From Tropicibacter sp. R16_0 (GTDB lineage: Bacteria > Pseudomonadota > Alphaproteobacteria > Rhodobacterales > Rhodobacteraceae), in assembly GCF_017743935.1 (NCBI RefSeq), contig NZ_JAGHRE010000002.1, positions 310,001 through 374,000 on the forward strand: a stretch of 64,000 nucleotides of DNA, read 5' to 3'. Each line of letters opens with the position of its first letter. Within the stretch, counting starts at the first letter, position 1. The notes under the pieces are model-generated. The model had not been told where the DNA came from. It ran no database searches and was given only the letters and a program-made list of their open reading frames with translations. Both the position numbers and the translations under genes were made by a program. Below are positions 17,645 through 26,852 of this stretch, piece by piece.

Positions 17645-17772
17645 ACCCTAGGCAAGCTCTGCAAAAAAGAAAAGTCCTAACGATAACGTGTTTTTGCGTG
17701 GCGATCCTGTTTGGTTTCGATATTTTTTGCACCAGATTGAGAGGTGTGTTCGCCAAAACGGAGGTGCCGGGC

Positions 17773-18870
17773 ATGTGGGGAAGGATTGCGATTCTGCTGA
17801 TCATGGGTTTGGCGCAGCCCTTGGTCGCGCAGACGTTGAACACGCGGGCGGGTGCCGTGCAGCTGACCCAGATGATTGGCGGGCTGGACACACCCTGGGC
17901 CATCGGGGTTTTGCCAACGGGTGGTTTTCTGGTCACCGAACGCGATGGCGATCTGCTGTTTGTTCAAGACGGACAAACCACCAAACTCGCGGGTGTGCCC
18001 AAGGTTCATGCCCGTGGGCAGGGTGGGTTGCTGGACGTCACAGTCGCGCGCGATTTTGCCCGCTCGCGCGAGATATTTCTGACCTATTCCAAACGTCAAC
18101 GGGGTGGTGCTGGCACCGCACTCGCGGTGGCCAAGCTGGACAAAAACGGGCGCAGGTTGACCAACGTGCGCACGATCTTTGAGGCGGCACCCGGCGGCTC
18201 GGGCGGGCGTCATTTCGGGAGCCGCGTGGTTGAGGGGCGCGATGGCACGCTGTTTGTCACAATCGGTGATCGGGGTGACCGGCCATCAGCGCAAGACAGA
18301 TCGAACCACAACGGCACCATCGTGCGCATCAACCGCAATGGCACAGTGCCCGGCGATAACCCTTTTGTCGGACAGGCAGGCATCCGGCCCGAGATCTGGT
18401 CCTATGGCCACCGCAACCCGCAAGGCGCAGGCTTGGACGGGAGCGGGCGGCTGTGGACGTCCGAACATGGGGCAAAGGGCGGTGACGAAGTAAATGCGAT
18501 ACGCAAAGGCGCAAACTATGGCTGGCCGGTTATCTCTTACGGTGTGCATTATTCCGGCGGCAAGATCGGCGAGGGGACGTCGAAGCCGGGTATGGAGCAG
18601 CCCGAACACTATTGGGACCCGTCCATCGCACCATCGGGCCTTATGGTTTATTCCGGCACGCTTTGGCCGCAGTGGCGCGGCGACTTGTTCGTGGGCTCAC
18701 TCAAGTTCGACTACATCTCGCGGCTGGAGGGCGGCAATGTGCGCGAGGTTGAACAGATCAAGGGCCCAGAAACCGAGCGGGTCCGCGACATCGTTGAAGC
18801 ACCGGACGGGTCGATCTGGTTCATCTCGGTTGGGCAGGGGGCCGTTTACCGGATGACACCGGCGGGGTAG
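17773..18870 (+). CDS. Periplasmic PQQ-dependent aldose sugar dehydrogenase (YliI/Asd-like)
   Basis: About 365 residues from the ATG at 17773, which has GGAGG 8 nt upstream. A signal peptide ends near residue 20 (GLAQPLVAQ). The protein matches the glucose/sorbosone dehydrogenase beta-propeller family, with LDTPWAIGVLPTGGFLVTERDG, GGRHFGSRVV, YGHRNPQGAGLD and SEHGAKGGDEVN. Such soluble quinoproteins oxidise aldoses with PQQ in the periplasm. No PQQ synthesis genes are in this window. An upstream in-frame ATG at 17620 would give an extra hydrophobic stretch and overlap the liv promoter, so it is rejected. Confidence 0.9.
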   Translation: MWGRIAILLIMGLAQPLVAQTLNTRAGAVQLTQMIGGLDTPWAIGVLPTGGFLVTERDGDLLFVQDGQTTKLAGVPKVHARGQGGLLDVTVARDFARSREIFLTYSKRQRGGAGTALAVAKLDKNGRRLTNVRTIFEAAPGGSGGRHFGSRVVEGRDGTLFVTIGDRGDRPSAQDRSNHNGTIVRINRNGTVPGDNPFVGQAGIRPEIWSYGHRNPQGAGLDGSGRLWTSEHGAKGGDEVNAIRKGANYGWPVISYGVHYSGGKIGEGTSKPGMEQPEHYWDPSIAPSGLMVYSGTLWPQWRGDLFVGSLKFDYISRLEGGNVREVEQIKGPETERVRDIVEAPDGSIWFISVGQGAVYRMTPAG

Positions 18871-18892
18871 GATACCCTTGGGGGCTATTTCC

Positions 18893-19306
18893 ATGAAACT
18901 CATTTCTTTTGTGCTGGCACTAATCTTTCTGCCGTTTGTCGCTTTGGCCGAAGACAGCCGGTTCGACAGCTATGACGCCTATGAGCGCTTTATCGACGAC
19001 AAGATCATGAGCCGCGATTTCATCCCGCTGATCACCAACATGGGGGGCAAGGATGAATACACACCCGAGCAGATGCGTGGGGTTAACGCCCAACTTCTGA
19101 ATGCTATGCCATTTGATTTCACGGACACCGCGCTGATCAAACGGGTCGATCTTGGCAATGGGTTCAGCCAGGAAATGCGAACCTATTGGAACAAACGCAC
19201 CAGCTATGTCTATTTCTATGCCTTCCTGCATCAGACCGAGGATGATCTGATCGTGCTCAAGTTCAATCTGAACACAAACTCGGAAAAGATCTTTAGCAAG
19301 TTCTGA
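18893..19306 (+). CDS. Small secreted protein of unknown function
   Basis: 137 residues from the ATG at 18893. A clear signal peptide (VLALIFLPFVALAED, cleavage near residue 19) precedes an acidic/aromatic mature domain with no cysteines and no motif I recognise. It begins 22 nt after the sugar dehydrogenase stop, so the two are probably co-transcribed. An accessory or inhibitor role is possible but unsupported. It converges with the frameshifted lipoprotein locus. Confidence 0.75.
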   Translation: MKLISFVLALIFLPFVALAEDSRFDSYDAYERFIDDKIMSRDFIPLITNMGGKDEYTPEQMRGVNAQLLNAMPFDFTDTALIKRVDLGNGFSQEMRTYWNKRTSYVYFYAFLHQTEDDLIVLKFNLNTNSEKIFSKF

Positions 19307-19324
19307 GCCGCTTCCGATCAGGTG

Positions 19325-19737
19325 TCAGCTGGTGTGCGGCCACTCCAGCAGATCGGGTGACCAGTGGTTGCGTCGTACCGTTTGAGCGGTTCCGGTGCAA
19401 TCGACTGTTGCGTCGTAGAACCGCCCGCCATTGACCTTGTCATCATAGACGCGCGTCACCACAATCTCTTGTCCCGCCATCGAGCACAGCAACCGGGTTC
19501 CATTGACGCTGAGATCAAATGCCAGAAACATCGTGCCGCTGCTGAACTGTCTCAGCGCATACCGGCTTTCTGTGGGTACGCTCAGGGTTTGACCGACCAA
19601 TCGGCCCTCTGTCTCTCGCTTGCGACGTCGACGTTGTCTTGTCCAAGCAAGGCCGCCCCGGCGACCGGGGTGTAGACCGCGATGCCGCACCCTGGCGGCA
19701 CCGCGAGCAATGTCGTTAGCAGCAGTCCTCTGATCAA
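19325..19737 (-). pseudogene. Small lipoprotein-like gene split by an apparent frameshift
   Basis: Two overlapping frames together make one plausible exported protein. The first starts at a TTG (19737) overlapping the AraC stop and encodes a leader (RGLLLTTLLAVPPGCG, a non-canonical lipobox) and AVYTPVAGAALLGQDNVDVASER before a stop at 19582. The second frame continues from about 19620 with KRETEGRLVGQTLSVPTE and ends at 19325 after a domain with CSMAGQEIVVTRVYDD and TVDCTGTA. A one-base indel between about 19600 and 19625 would join them into about 137 residues. It could be a real decay event, a sequencing error, or two separate frames; function unknown. Confidence 0.5.
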
Positions 19738-20738
19738 ACGGACAGACGCGAGGCCTGCGCTCCGCGCTCTCGATATGGCGTGGTGTTGTAATGCGCCCGG
19801 TAGCATTTCGAGAAATGGCTGGGCGAGGCAAAGCCACAGGCCAATGCCACGTTGATCACGCTCATGTCCGTCTGCATCAGCAGGTTGCGGGCCTTTTGCA
19901 GGCGCAGCTCCATGTAATAGCGTTTGGGCGAGCGGTTCAGATAGCGCCGGAACAGACGCTCCAGCTGCCGGGTCGACATGCCCACATCCTTGGCCAGGAT
20001 CGAGGGGCTGATCGGTTCTTCGATGTTCTTTTCCATCATCTGGATGACCTGACTCAGCTTTGGGTGACGCACACCGATTCGCGTTGGCGTCGACAGGCGC
20101 TGCGTGTCCTGATCGGTCCGGATCGAAGAGTAGATCATCTGATCCGCCACGGCATTTGCCAGCTCTTCGCCGTGATCTTCGGCGATCACCTTGAGCAACA
20201 AATCGATGGACGAGGTACCACCCGCGGTGGTCATCCGGTTGCCCTCAAGCAGGAAGACCGATTTCGTCAGCTCGACCTCATCGAATTCTTCGGCAAAGCT
20301 GTCGGCGTTTTCCCAATGGATCGTCGCCTTCTTACCATCCAGCAGACCGGCCTTTGCCATCGTATAGGCCCCGGTGCACAGCCCCGCGATCTTGAGCCCC
20401 TTGCGGGCCTCGCGGCGCAGCCAGTTCAATACCTTCTTGGTGGTGGAGATCTGCACATCGACGCCACCGCATAGGAGAATAACGTCGTCGCGCGCCAATT
20501 CGATCAGATCGTCGTCCAGCTTGAACGTGGTCCCCGCAGAGCAATTGACCACATCTCCGCCTTCGCCCAGCAGGATCCAGCTGTACAGCTCTTTGTTCGA
20601 CATTCGGTTTGCGATCCGAAGACTGTCCAACGCCGAGGCGAAGGACAGCATCGAAAACTTGTCCAAAAGGACAAACACGAACCGTTTTGGCTTGGTCTGA
20701 TCGGTGTCCACATCGACAACTTGGCGTTGCTCTTGCAT
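19734..20738 (-). CDS. GlxA/CdhR-type AraC family regulator (DJ-1/PfpI domain plus HTH)
   Basis: 334 residues. An N-terminal class I amidotransferase-like (DJ-1/PfpI) domain (about 18-185, with CTGAYTMAKAGLLDGKKATIHWE) precedes a C-terminal AraC double helix-turn-helix (about 230-325, DVGMSTRQLERLFRRYL and ALACGFASPSHFSKCYR). Homologues such as GbdR, CdhR and ArgR in Pseudomonas sense quaternary amines or amino acids and usually activate catabolic genes. No such genes are adjacent here, so the target is unknown. Its stop overlaps the TTG of the small lipoprotein frame. Confidence 0.9.
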   Translation of the reverse strand: MQEQRQVVDVDTDQTKPKRFVFVLLDKFSMLSFASALDSLRIANRMSNKELYSWILLGEGGDVVNCSAGTTFKLDDDLIELARDDVILLCGGVDVQISTTKKVLNWLRREARKGLKIAGLCTGAYTMAKAGLLDGKKATIHWENADSFAEEFDEVELTKSVFLLEGNRMTTAGGTSSIDLLLKVIAEDHGEELANAVADQMIYSSIRTDQDTQRLSTPTRIGVRHPKLSQVIQMMEKNIEEPISPSILAKDVGMSTRQLERLFRRYLNRSPKRYYMELRLQKARNLLMQTDMSVINVALACGFASPSHFSKCYRAHYNTTPYRERGAQASRLSV

Positions 20739-20846
20739 GGCTCAGCATTCCTTATTCGCGGGCGTCGATGGGTGGATGTATTTTGCGACGCATTAGGCAC
20801 CATGCTCAGAGCTTAATTCTCCCGTCAAGAGCCGCAAATCGCATAT

Positions 20847-20878
20847 GGCCTCTCATCCCCGCTTTTTGTATAGAGGCC
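20847..20878. promoter_or_regulatory. Dyad upstream of DAHP synthase gene
   Basis: GGCCTCT (20847-20853) and AGAGGCC (20872-20878) form a 7-bp inverted repeat with an 18-nt spacer, about 32-63 bp before the DAHP synthase ATG. It could be an operator or an mRNA leader hairpin. No trp/tyr-type leader peptide is evident. Confidence 0.3.
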
Positions 20879-20909
20879 CCCTGAGAATACCTTAGCGGAG
20901 ATTAGAGCT

Positions 20910-22280
20910 ATGAGTGAGTGGCAAAAACAGAACTGGCGCACCAAACCGCGGGTTCAGATGCCCGACTATACCGATGCCGCGGCCCTGGCCGCCGTCGAAG
21001 CGCAGCTTTCGAACTATCCGCCGCTGGTGTTTGCAGGAGAGGCCCGGACCCTCAAGCAGCAACTGGGTGCTGCCGCGCGCGGCGAGGCCTTTCTGCTGCA
21101 AGGCGGCGATTGCGCCGAGAGCTTTGAACAATTCAGCGCGGATGCGATCCGTGACACCTTCAAGGTGATGCTGCAAATGGCGATGGTGCTGACCTATGGT
21201 GCCAAGGTTCCGGTCGTCAAAGTCGGCCGTATGGCAGGCCAATTCGCGAAACCGCGTTCGGCCCCGACCGAAATTGTGGATGGCGTGGAGCTGCCCAGCT
21301 ACCGCGGCGACATCATCAACGAGCTTGCCTTCACGCCCGAAGCGCGCATTCCCGATCCCAAGAAGATGCTGCAAGCCTACACCCAGGCTGCCGCGACGCT
21401 GAACCTGCTTAGGGCTTTTTCGACCGGTGGTTTCGCCGATATGAAGCGCGTGCACTCGTGGACATTGGGCTTTACCGATGATCAGGAAGTGCAGAAGTAC
21501 TCCGAGATCGCCAGCCGTATCCAGGACAGCATCGATTTCATGGCGGCTGCCGGCATCAATTCGGACACCACGCACGAGTTCTCGACGGTGGAGTTCTACA
21601 CCAGCCACGAAAGCCTGCTGCTGGAATATGAAGAGGCTCTGACCCGTCTTGATTCGACATCAGGCAACTGGCTGGCCGGGTCCGGCCACATGATCTGGAT
21701 CGGCGACCGAACCCGTCAGCCCGACGGCGCGCATGTGGAATTCTGCCGAGGCGTGTTGAACCCGATCGGGCTCAAGACCGGACCGTCCACAACCGCCGAA
21801 GACCTCAAGGTGCTGATGTCCAAGCTAAACCCCGAAAACGAAGAGGGTCGTCTGACCCTGATCGCGCGCTTTGGGGCGGGCAATGTGGGCGAGCATCTGC
21901 CGCGCCTGATCAAGGCGGTCAAGGAAGAGGGTGCCAACGTCACTTGGGTCTGTGACCCGATGCACGGCAACACCATCAAATCCTCGACCGGCTACAAGAC
22001 ACGGCCGTTTGAGTCGGTTCTGCGTGAGGTGCGCGACTTCTTTGGCGTTCATGCCGCAGAAAACACCATCCCCGGTGGTGTTCATTTCGAAATGACCGGC
22101 CAGGACGTCACCGAATGCACCGGCGGCATCCGTGCCGTGACTGACGAGGACTTGAGCGACCGCTATCATACTGCATGTGACCCGCGCCTCAATGCCAGCC
22201 AGTCGCTGGAACTGGCCTTCCTGGTGGCCGAAGAACTGACCAAGCTGCGTTCGGATCGCGGTGCGCGCGCCGCGGGCTGA
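20910..22280 (+). CDS. Class II 3-deoxy-7-phosphoheptulonate (DAHP) synthase
   Basis: 456 residues, the typical plant/actinobacterial-type AroG_II length. Landmark segments are [11 protein letters not shown] (about 72), the metal-site [37 protein letters not shown] and [11 protein letters not shown]. It catalyses condensation of phosphoenolpyruvate and erythrose 4-phosphate, the entry step of the shikimate pathway. Monocistronic, with its own terminator. Feedback regulation cannot be read from sequence. Class II enzymes are common as the sole DAHP synthase in Rhodobacterales. Confidence 0.95.
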   Translation: MSEWQKQNWRTKPRVQMPDYTDAAALAAVEAQLSNYPPLVFAGEARTLKQQLGAAARGEAFLLQGGDCAESFEQFSADAIRDTFKVMLQMAMVLTYGAKVPVVKVGRMAGQFAKPRSAPTEIVDGVELPSYRGDIINELAFTPEARIPDPKKMLQAYTQAAATLNLLRAFSTGGFADMKRVHSWTLGFTDDQEVQKYSEIASRIQDSIDFMAAAGINSDTTHEFSTVEFYTSHESLLLEYEEALTRLDSTSGNWLAGSGHMIWIGDRTRQPDGAHVEFCRGVLNPIGLKTGPSTTAEDLKVLMSKLNPENEEGRLTLIARFGAGNVGEHLPRLIKAVKEEGANVTWVCDPMHGNTIKSSTGYKTRPFESVLREVRDFFGVHAAENTIPGGVHFEMTGQDVTECTGGIRAVTDEDLSDRYHTACDPRLNASQSLELAFLVAEELTKLRSDRGARAAG

Positions 22281-22303
22281 AGCTAGGACATAACCCAAAA
22301 GAC

Positions 22304-22337
22304 AAAGGGCAGAGCCGTGGCTCTGCCCTTTCCTGTT
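22304..22337. terminator. Bidirectional terminator between DAHP synthase and RTX genes
   Basis: AAAGGGCAGAGCC (22304-22316) pairs with GGCTCTGCCCTTT (22319-22331) around a minimal loop, with CCTGTTTT following on the plus strand. Confidence 0.85.
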
Positions 22338-24080
22338 TTAACTGTACTCATCATAGTTGTGATAGACGAGCATCTGAACGTTGAGGCTGTCGCGGGCCAC
22401 AACATTTCCCTCTAGGTCCAACCAGGTCTCGTCTCCAACTTCGTCAACATAAAGGAACCCGGCCGAGACATCCGCCGCGTCAGTCTCTTCAAGTCTCAGG
22501 GTTTCAATACCGTCCAGGTGAATGGCGCTGGCGCCGTCTTCGGTTTGGACAATCGAAACGCGACCGCGCAAGTCATAGCTGGGACCGTTGGGTAAATCCC
22601 CTTCGTGGGTGTACGCCCCGTTGGCAAACCAGACATCGACGACTTCGCTCTCTGGCTCGAAATCGGTGATCACCGCCGCACCCAGGTCATCGTCAGGATG
22701 CAGAACCGCCCTGAAATCGTCTGTGCCCGTGCCGCCAGTCACCAGATCACCGTTAGCAAGGTACATATGATCATCGCCGGTACCGCCATCCAGCGTGTCG
22801 GCTGCATCATCCAAGAACTTTCTCGCATAATCACTGTGATTTCCGTGGAAACCATACGCCTGGCTGCCGTGGATGATATCGTTGCCGGCGCCGCCAGAAA
22901 GTGTTTGCGCCCCATCCCGGCCGAGCAGCGCTTCGTTGCCGGACCCGCCGTTCACCGTGCTCTCACCTGTGGCCCAGACGGTCATGCTGTTTGCACTGCC
23001 CTCGACCACGCCGGCGCCGTCAACCGCAACGTACATATGTTCGGCTCCGTCGGTCCCGATCACCGTGTCATTTTCACCGGCGTGAACCACCACATCCCGG
23101 GCGGCATCGATCCGAACCAGGTCTGCCGAGGCGTCCCCAAAGGTATCGATATAGCCATGGCTTTCAGCGGCCGAGAAGATGATCGTGTCGTTGCCGTCGC
23201 CACCATAAAGATTGTGCTGGATGACCTCATTGTCGTGCGGCAGGCTCCAATAACGCGGGTCTTCGTCTCCGCGGTCCTGCACGATGCTGTCGGGCAGGGC
23301 GGTTTCGCCATCGCCCGTGACAATGATCACATCGTTCCCTGCACCGCCATTCACGATAGAGGCGTCTGACAACACCTCGATCCTGTTGTCACCTTCTCCG
23401 GCCAGCAGGAATTGATAGGGATCTCCTTGCTCTGGCTCCGTTACCTCAATTTCGTTGTCGTCAGCCATTCGCAACTCAAAGTCGTGCGGCTGCTGCCCAA
23501 AGGAGGCATCATCATCGCGGATCTCGGCTTCGAAGGTCACCGAACCCTCTGGCAACTCGGTCACGCCAGGAAGGGTGAGCAACAATTCACCATTCCGCGA
23601 AACAAGTCCCAACCCGTCTTCATCCGTCAGCGGAACCACCTGAATATCAGTGTCGAAACCTTCCAGAACCAACTGATCCCGGGTTGGATCAAAATCGGTT
23701 ATCCGGCTGACCGGGGTTTCATCGTTGAAGCGGTGCAAAACATCCAGGGCAAACCGGTCAGCCCCTTCACCGCCTGTTGCGGAGTTGCCATGCGACATAT
23801 CCAATAGGTCGTCGCCCGAACCCCCAATCAGGATGTCATTTTCGCCGGGATTGCCGCTCAGCGTGTCATCGCCACTCCCGCCGCTTAGCGTGTCGTTCTC
23901 GCCCCGATTGCCAATAAGGGTGAGCGGGTCGTCCTTGGGCAAAGCATCTGTCGGGTCGTCAGGTGCATCAGGTTCTGCGCGCAGCGGATCCTCGTCGTCG
24001 AGCATGACCGTACTCGCCGCGCCCAAGCCCAAGCCCAACACAGATAACAACAAAATCAATTCCAATGGAATCTCCGTCAA
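22338..24080 (-). CDS. RTX (haemolysin-type calcium-binding repeat) protein
   Basis: 580 residues, strongly acidic. A hydrophobic N-terminal segment (residues about 5-26, LELILLLSVLGLGLG) may anchor it, which is atypical for type I-secreted RTX proteins that lack an N-terminal signal. At least nine glycine/aspartate nonapeptide-type repeats of GGxGxD form are spread through the protein, for example GGSGDDTLSG, GGAGNDVI, GGDGNDTI and GGTGDDHM. They would fold into a Ca2+-binding beta-roll. No enzymatic domain is recognised, and no type I secretion genes are nearby. The AT-rich region upstream (24120-24210) probably holds the promoter. Confidence 0.85.
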   Translation of the reverse strand: MTEIPLELILLLSVLGLGLGAASTVMLDDEDPLRAEPDAPDDPTDALPKDDPLTLIGNRGENDTLSGGSGDDTLSGNPGENDILIGGSGDDLLDMSHGNSATGGEGADRFALDVLHRFNDETPVSRITDFDPTRDQLVLEGFDTDIQVVPLTDEDGLGLVSRNGELLLTLPGVTELPEGSVTFEAEIRDDDASFGQQPHDFELRMADDNEIEVTEPEQGDPYQFLLAGEGDNRIEVLSDASIVNGGAGNDVIIVTGDGETALPDSIVQDRGDEDPRYWSLPHDNEVIQHNLYGGDGNDTIIFSAAESHGYIDTFGDASADLVRIDAARDVVVHAGENDTVIGTDGAEHMYVAVDGAGVVEGSANSMTVWATGESTVNGGSGNEALLGRDGAQTLSGGAGNDIIHGSQAYGFHGNHSDYARKFLDDAADTLDGGTGDDHMYLANGDLVTGGTGTDDFRAVLHPDDDLGAAVITDFEPESEVVDVWFANGAYTHEGDLPNGPSYDLRGRVSIVQTEDGASAIHLDGIETLRLEETDAADVSAGFLYVDEVGDETWLDLEGNVVARDSLNVQMLVYHNYDEYS

Positions 24081-24351
24081 AAGCAGCTTTTGCGAATACG
24101 ACCATCCCCCGGCCTGAATCGCATCGCGTACAAGTAATCTCCCTTAAATTTATCAAAAATGAAATATTATCAACTATTAATAGTTTTTAATCTCTCAAAA
24201 TGAGGGCCGAGTAGGCAATGCACACGGCTTCGGAAGCCTGAGATGTAGAGGAAAATTGGGGCTGCACCCCATAAATGGAATGCGTGAAGTCCTCAATAAC
24301 TCCCGCGCATTCCTTTGCCGCTTCTTCAGAGATAACCGGGCTTCAGACTGC
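24081..24351. other. AT-rich spacer upstream of the RTX gene
   Basis: A 271-bp gene-free stretch. The part at 24130-24205 is much AT-richer than its surroundings and contains TATTATCAACTATTAATAG, plausible promoter DNA for the RTX gene or a binding site for a nucleoid protein. No gene or known site is seen in it. Confidence 0.4.
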
Positions 24352-25029
24352 TCACGCCTCGTCGCGCGAGACCACCAGCCGCAGATGAGGTGCGCCGTCA
24401 AAACTGGCTGGCTCTTCTGCCAGACCTGGTACCTCTTCGATCACGGCAGGCGGCACCGTGTGCTCACCGTTCAGGTCGCGCAGCTGGGACCGAGCCACGT
24501 CAAAGCTGTGCGAAGTGCGTTTTCCCAACTCTCCTTCGGCGACAATGACACCCAATGCACGGCTGGTGTCACCGAAATCGCTTTTGAGCGGCAGCAGAAC
24601 CATCCTCGCCTCTAAAGGGCTAAGCGCAAAGCGGCGTTCAGCAATCAGGTCAAGTTCGGCCACGGCAGGGGTGTCGAACATATGTTCCAGAACAGCACCG
24701 ACTTCGGCGCGCGCGGCACCGGTGAACATGGCGGTCAGGGGCATGCCGCGCACTTCCATCCCGGTCAGTTCGGTCAGATGCTGACCGGCCAACCGGAACC
24801 GGGCCACGCCTGGCGCAATGCGTTCCAGGATGAAGGCATAGGGCAGGATGTTTTCCAAGCCACGCGGATCAATGGCAGAGCGCAGCGGCACACCGTCATC
24901 GGTGCGCAGCGCAGACCAATAAGCCTCGGCTTGACGGAGGGGAGACAGGCTGCGTCCACTGCGAAACCGGTCCATCGAAACCACCTTCTCCAATTTGTCA
25001 CTCAACGTATCACCCAAAAAGCGCCGCAT
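24352..25029 (-). CDS. PAS_5-family PAS domain protein
   Basis: About 225 residues from the ATG at 25029, with AAGGA 8 nt upstream. The PAS_5 (DUF1457) core is recognisable: LSPLRQAEAYWSALRTDDGVPLRSAIDPRGLENILPYAFILERIAPGVARFRLAGQHL, followed by LTGMEVRGMPLTAMF. No output domain is attached. These soluble single-PAS proteins are frequent in alphaproteobacteria and are thought to act as small sensory or inhibitory partners. A perfect CtrA-type site lies 111 bp upstream, pointing to cell-cycle or CtrA-regulon control. A start at 25083 is in frame but lies over leader sequence. Confidence 0.82.
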   Translation of the reverse strand: MRRFLGDTLSDKLEKVVSMDRFRSGRSLSPLRQAEAYWSALRTDDGVPLRSAIDPRGLENILPYAFILERIAPGVARFRLAGQHLTELTGMEVRGMPLTAMFTGAARAEVGAVLEHMFDTPAVAELDLIAERRFALSPLEARMVLLPLKSDFGDTSRALGVIVAEGELGKRTSHSFDVARSQLRDLNGEHTVPPAVIEEVPGLAEEPASFDGAPHLRLVVSRDEA

Positions 25030-25300
25030 GCCATTGTTCCTTTTCGTGTCGGCTGGGGCGATTTGGACTTCGCACAGCAGCACAACAGGTTACCCAAAAG
25101 TTAATCTGGCATGGGTTTAGTCAATTTTGGAGCAAATCTTTAACGAATGGTTAACATCCCCAAAGTTGTCCTTAACAAGCGGGAGATCGCCTTGGTTTTG
25201 CGGCCTTGGCGCCCCCGCGCGCGCCGCCAGGTCTTGCCCTGACACCCCCTATGGCATTAGGTGCGACCACGCATAGGGACCGCTGCGAGGTAGAACACGT
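25030..25300. other. Divergent promoter region of PAS_5 gene and yicC operon
   Basis: A 271-bp spacer. The half near the PAS gene is AT-rich and carries the CtrA-type motif. The half near yicC is GC-rich without visible structure. No gene is seen. Confidence 0.4.
25140..25155. promoter_or_regulatory. CtrA-type binding site
   Basis: TTAACGAATGGTTAAC matches the alphaproteobacterial CtrA consensus TTAA-N7-TTAAC exactly. Further half sites GTTAA (25092-25096) and TTAAC (about 25172) flank it. It lies 111 bp upstream of the PAS_5 gene start and about 150 bp upstream of yicC. Confidence 0.65.
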
Positions 25301-26191
25301 ATGATCAGATCGATGACAGGCTTTGCATCCGCACGTGGAGAGCGTGGCCCCCACAGTTGGGCCTGGGAACTGCGCAGCGTGAACTCCAAGGGGTTGGATC
25401 TGCGGATCCGGGTGCCGGACTGGCTCGAAGGGTTGGAAGCGGCGCTGCGTGCCGATCTGCCAAAATCGGTCGCGCGTGGAAGTGTGACTGTGTCACTGCG
25501 TGTGAGCCGCGCCGAGGAAACCGGCGGGTTGCAGTTGAACTCTGCCGCGTTGGACACCGCATTGGCGGCCCTGTCCGAGATCGAGGATCGCGCGATGCAG
25601 CGTGGTGTCACCTTGGCCCCGTCCAAGGCATCCGACCTGCTGGCCCTGCGCGGCATGCTCGAGGTCAGCACTGGCGACGATGATCCCGCGCCGCTTGTTG
25701 CGCAAATGAAATCCGAGTTTTCCGACCTGATTGCGGCATTTCTGCAAATGCGCAGCACCGAAGGTCAGGCGCTTAACAAGATCCTGAACGGCCAGCTGGA
25801 CACCGTTGAAACCCTGACGGCGCAGGCTGCGGAACTGGCCGAGGCGCGCACTGCGCAGGTGGCCGAGACACTCAAGGCCAATCTGGCACGCGTGCTGGAC
25901 AATTCCGACGGGGCCGATGCCGACCGCGTGGCGCAAGAATTGGCCCTGATCGCCGTCAAATCCGACGTCACGGAAGAGATAGATCGCCTGAAAGCTCATG
26001 TCGCTGCCGCGCGGGATCTGCTGGCGCAGGACGGGGCGGTGGGCCGCAAGCTGGATTTTCTGATGCAGGAATTCAATCGCGAAGCCAACACGCTCTGCTC
26101 AAAGGCGCAAAACACCGAGCTGACCGCCGTGGGGCTGGAGCTGAAAGCCGTGATCGACCAAATGCGCGAGCAGGTTCAAAATGTCGAATAA
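25301..26191 (+). CDS. yicC: YicC family endoribonuclease-type protein
   Basis: 296 residues matching YicC_N plus the DUF1732 C-terminal domain: it starts with [11 protein letters not shown], has the conserved [12 protein letters not shown], and ends with [20 protein letters not shown]. coli YicC has been described as an RNase acting on small RNA. Its 3' end overlaps gmk by about 11 nt, a conserved yicC-gmk arrangement in alphaproteobacteria, so it is the first gene of a yicC-gmk-gamma-CA operon. Confidence 0.93.
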   Translation: MIRSMTGFASARGERGPHSWAWELRSVNSKGLDLRIRVPDWLEGLEAALRADLPKSVARGSVTVSLRVSRAEETGGLQLNSAALDTALAALSEIEDRAMQRGVTLAPSKASDLLALRGMLEVSTGDDDPAPLVAQMKSEFSDLIAAFLQMRSTEGQALNKILNGQLDTVETLTAQAAELAEARTAQVAETLKANLARVLDNSDGADADRVAQELALIAVKSDVTEEIDRLKAHVAAARDLLAQDGAVGRKLDFLMQEFNREANTLCSKAQNTELTAVGLELKAVIDQMREQVQNVE

Positions 26192-26852
26192 CGAAACGAA
26201 AGAGAACACCATGCAAGATCGCCGGGGCCTCTTGATCATACTGTCGTCGCCTTCGGGGGCCGGCAAATCCACACTTGCCCGTCGCCTGATGACCTGGGAC
26301 GAAAGCCTGAAGTTCTCGGTTTCGGCCACGACCCGGGCACCGCGTCCGGGCGAGGAGCATGGGCGCGAGTATTTCTTTCAGACCGAGGATGAATTCAAAC
26401 AGCAGGTCATGGATGGCGAGATGCTGGAACATGCCCACGTGTTTGGTAACTTCTATGGCTCGCCAGCGGGTCCGGTGCGCGACACCATCGTGTCGGGGCA
26501 GGACGTGCTGTTTGACGTCGATTGGCAGGGCGAGATCCAGATCCGCAATTCGGATCTGGGAAAGCACGCGCTGTCGATTTTCATTCTGCCGCCGTCGATC
26601 CGAGAGTTGCGCCGCCGCCTGGAAACACGGGCACAGGACAGTGACGACGTGATCAGCAAGCGGATGCTCAAAAGCTGGGACGAGATCAGCCACTGGGGCT
26701 ATTACGACTATGTCCTGATCAACGACGATCTGGACGACACCGAAGCCAAGTTGAAAACCATCATCGAGGCAGAGCGCATGCGGCGCATCCAGCAGCCCGC
26801 GCTGCAACGCCATGTGCGCACCCTGCAAACCGAGTTCGAGGAGCTGTCATGA
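26181..26852 (+). CDS. gmk: Guanylate kinase
   Basis: 223 residues from the ATG at 26181, or about 213 from the internal ATG at 26211, which directly precedes the conserved domain. The P-loop is [10 protein letters not shown], the GMP-binding region is [19 protein letters not shown], and the later [13 protein letters not shown] is typical. It phosphorylates GMP/dGMP to the diphosphate. The overlap with yicC suggests translational coupling. The next gene overlaps by 4 nt (ATGA at 26849). Confidence 0.96.
   Translation: MSNNETKENTMQDRRGLLIILSSPSGAGKSTLARRLMTWDESLKFSVSATTRAPRPGEEHGREYFFQTEDEFKQQVMDGEMLEHAHVFGNFYGSPAGPVRDTIVSGQDVLFDVDWQGEIQIRNSDLGKHALSIFILPPSIRELRRRLETRAQDSDDVISKRMLKSWDEISHWGYYDYVLINDDLDDTEAKLKTIIEAERMRRIQQPALQRHVRTLQTEFEELS

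Noticed and set aside
22338-24080. Repetitive stretch that could suggest a CRISPR or tandem-repeat array
   Set aside because: The repetition comes from degenerate GGxGxD codons of an RTX beta-roll; repeats are not identical and spacers are coding.
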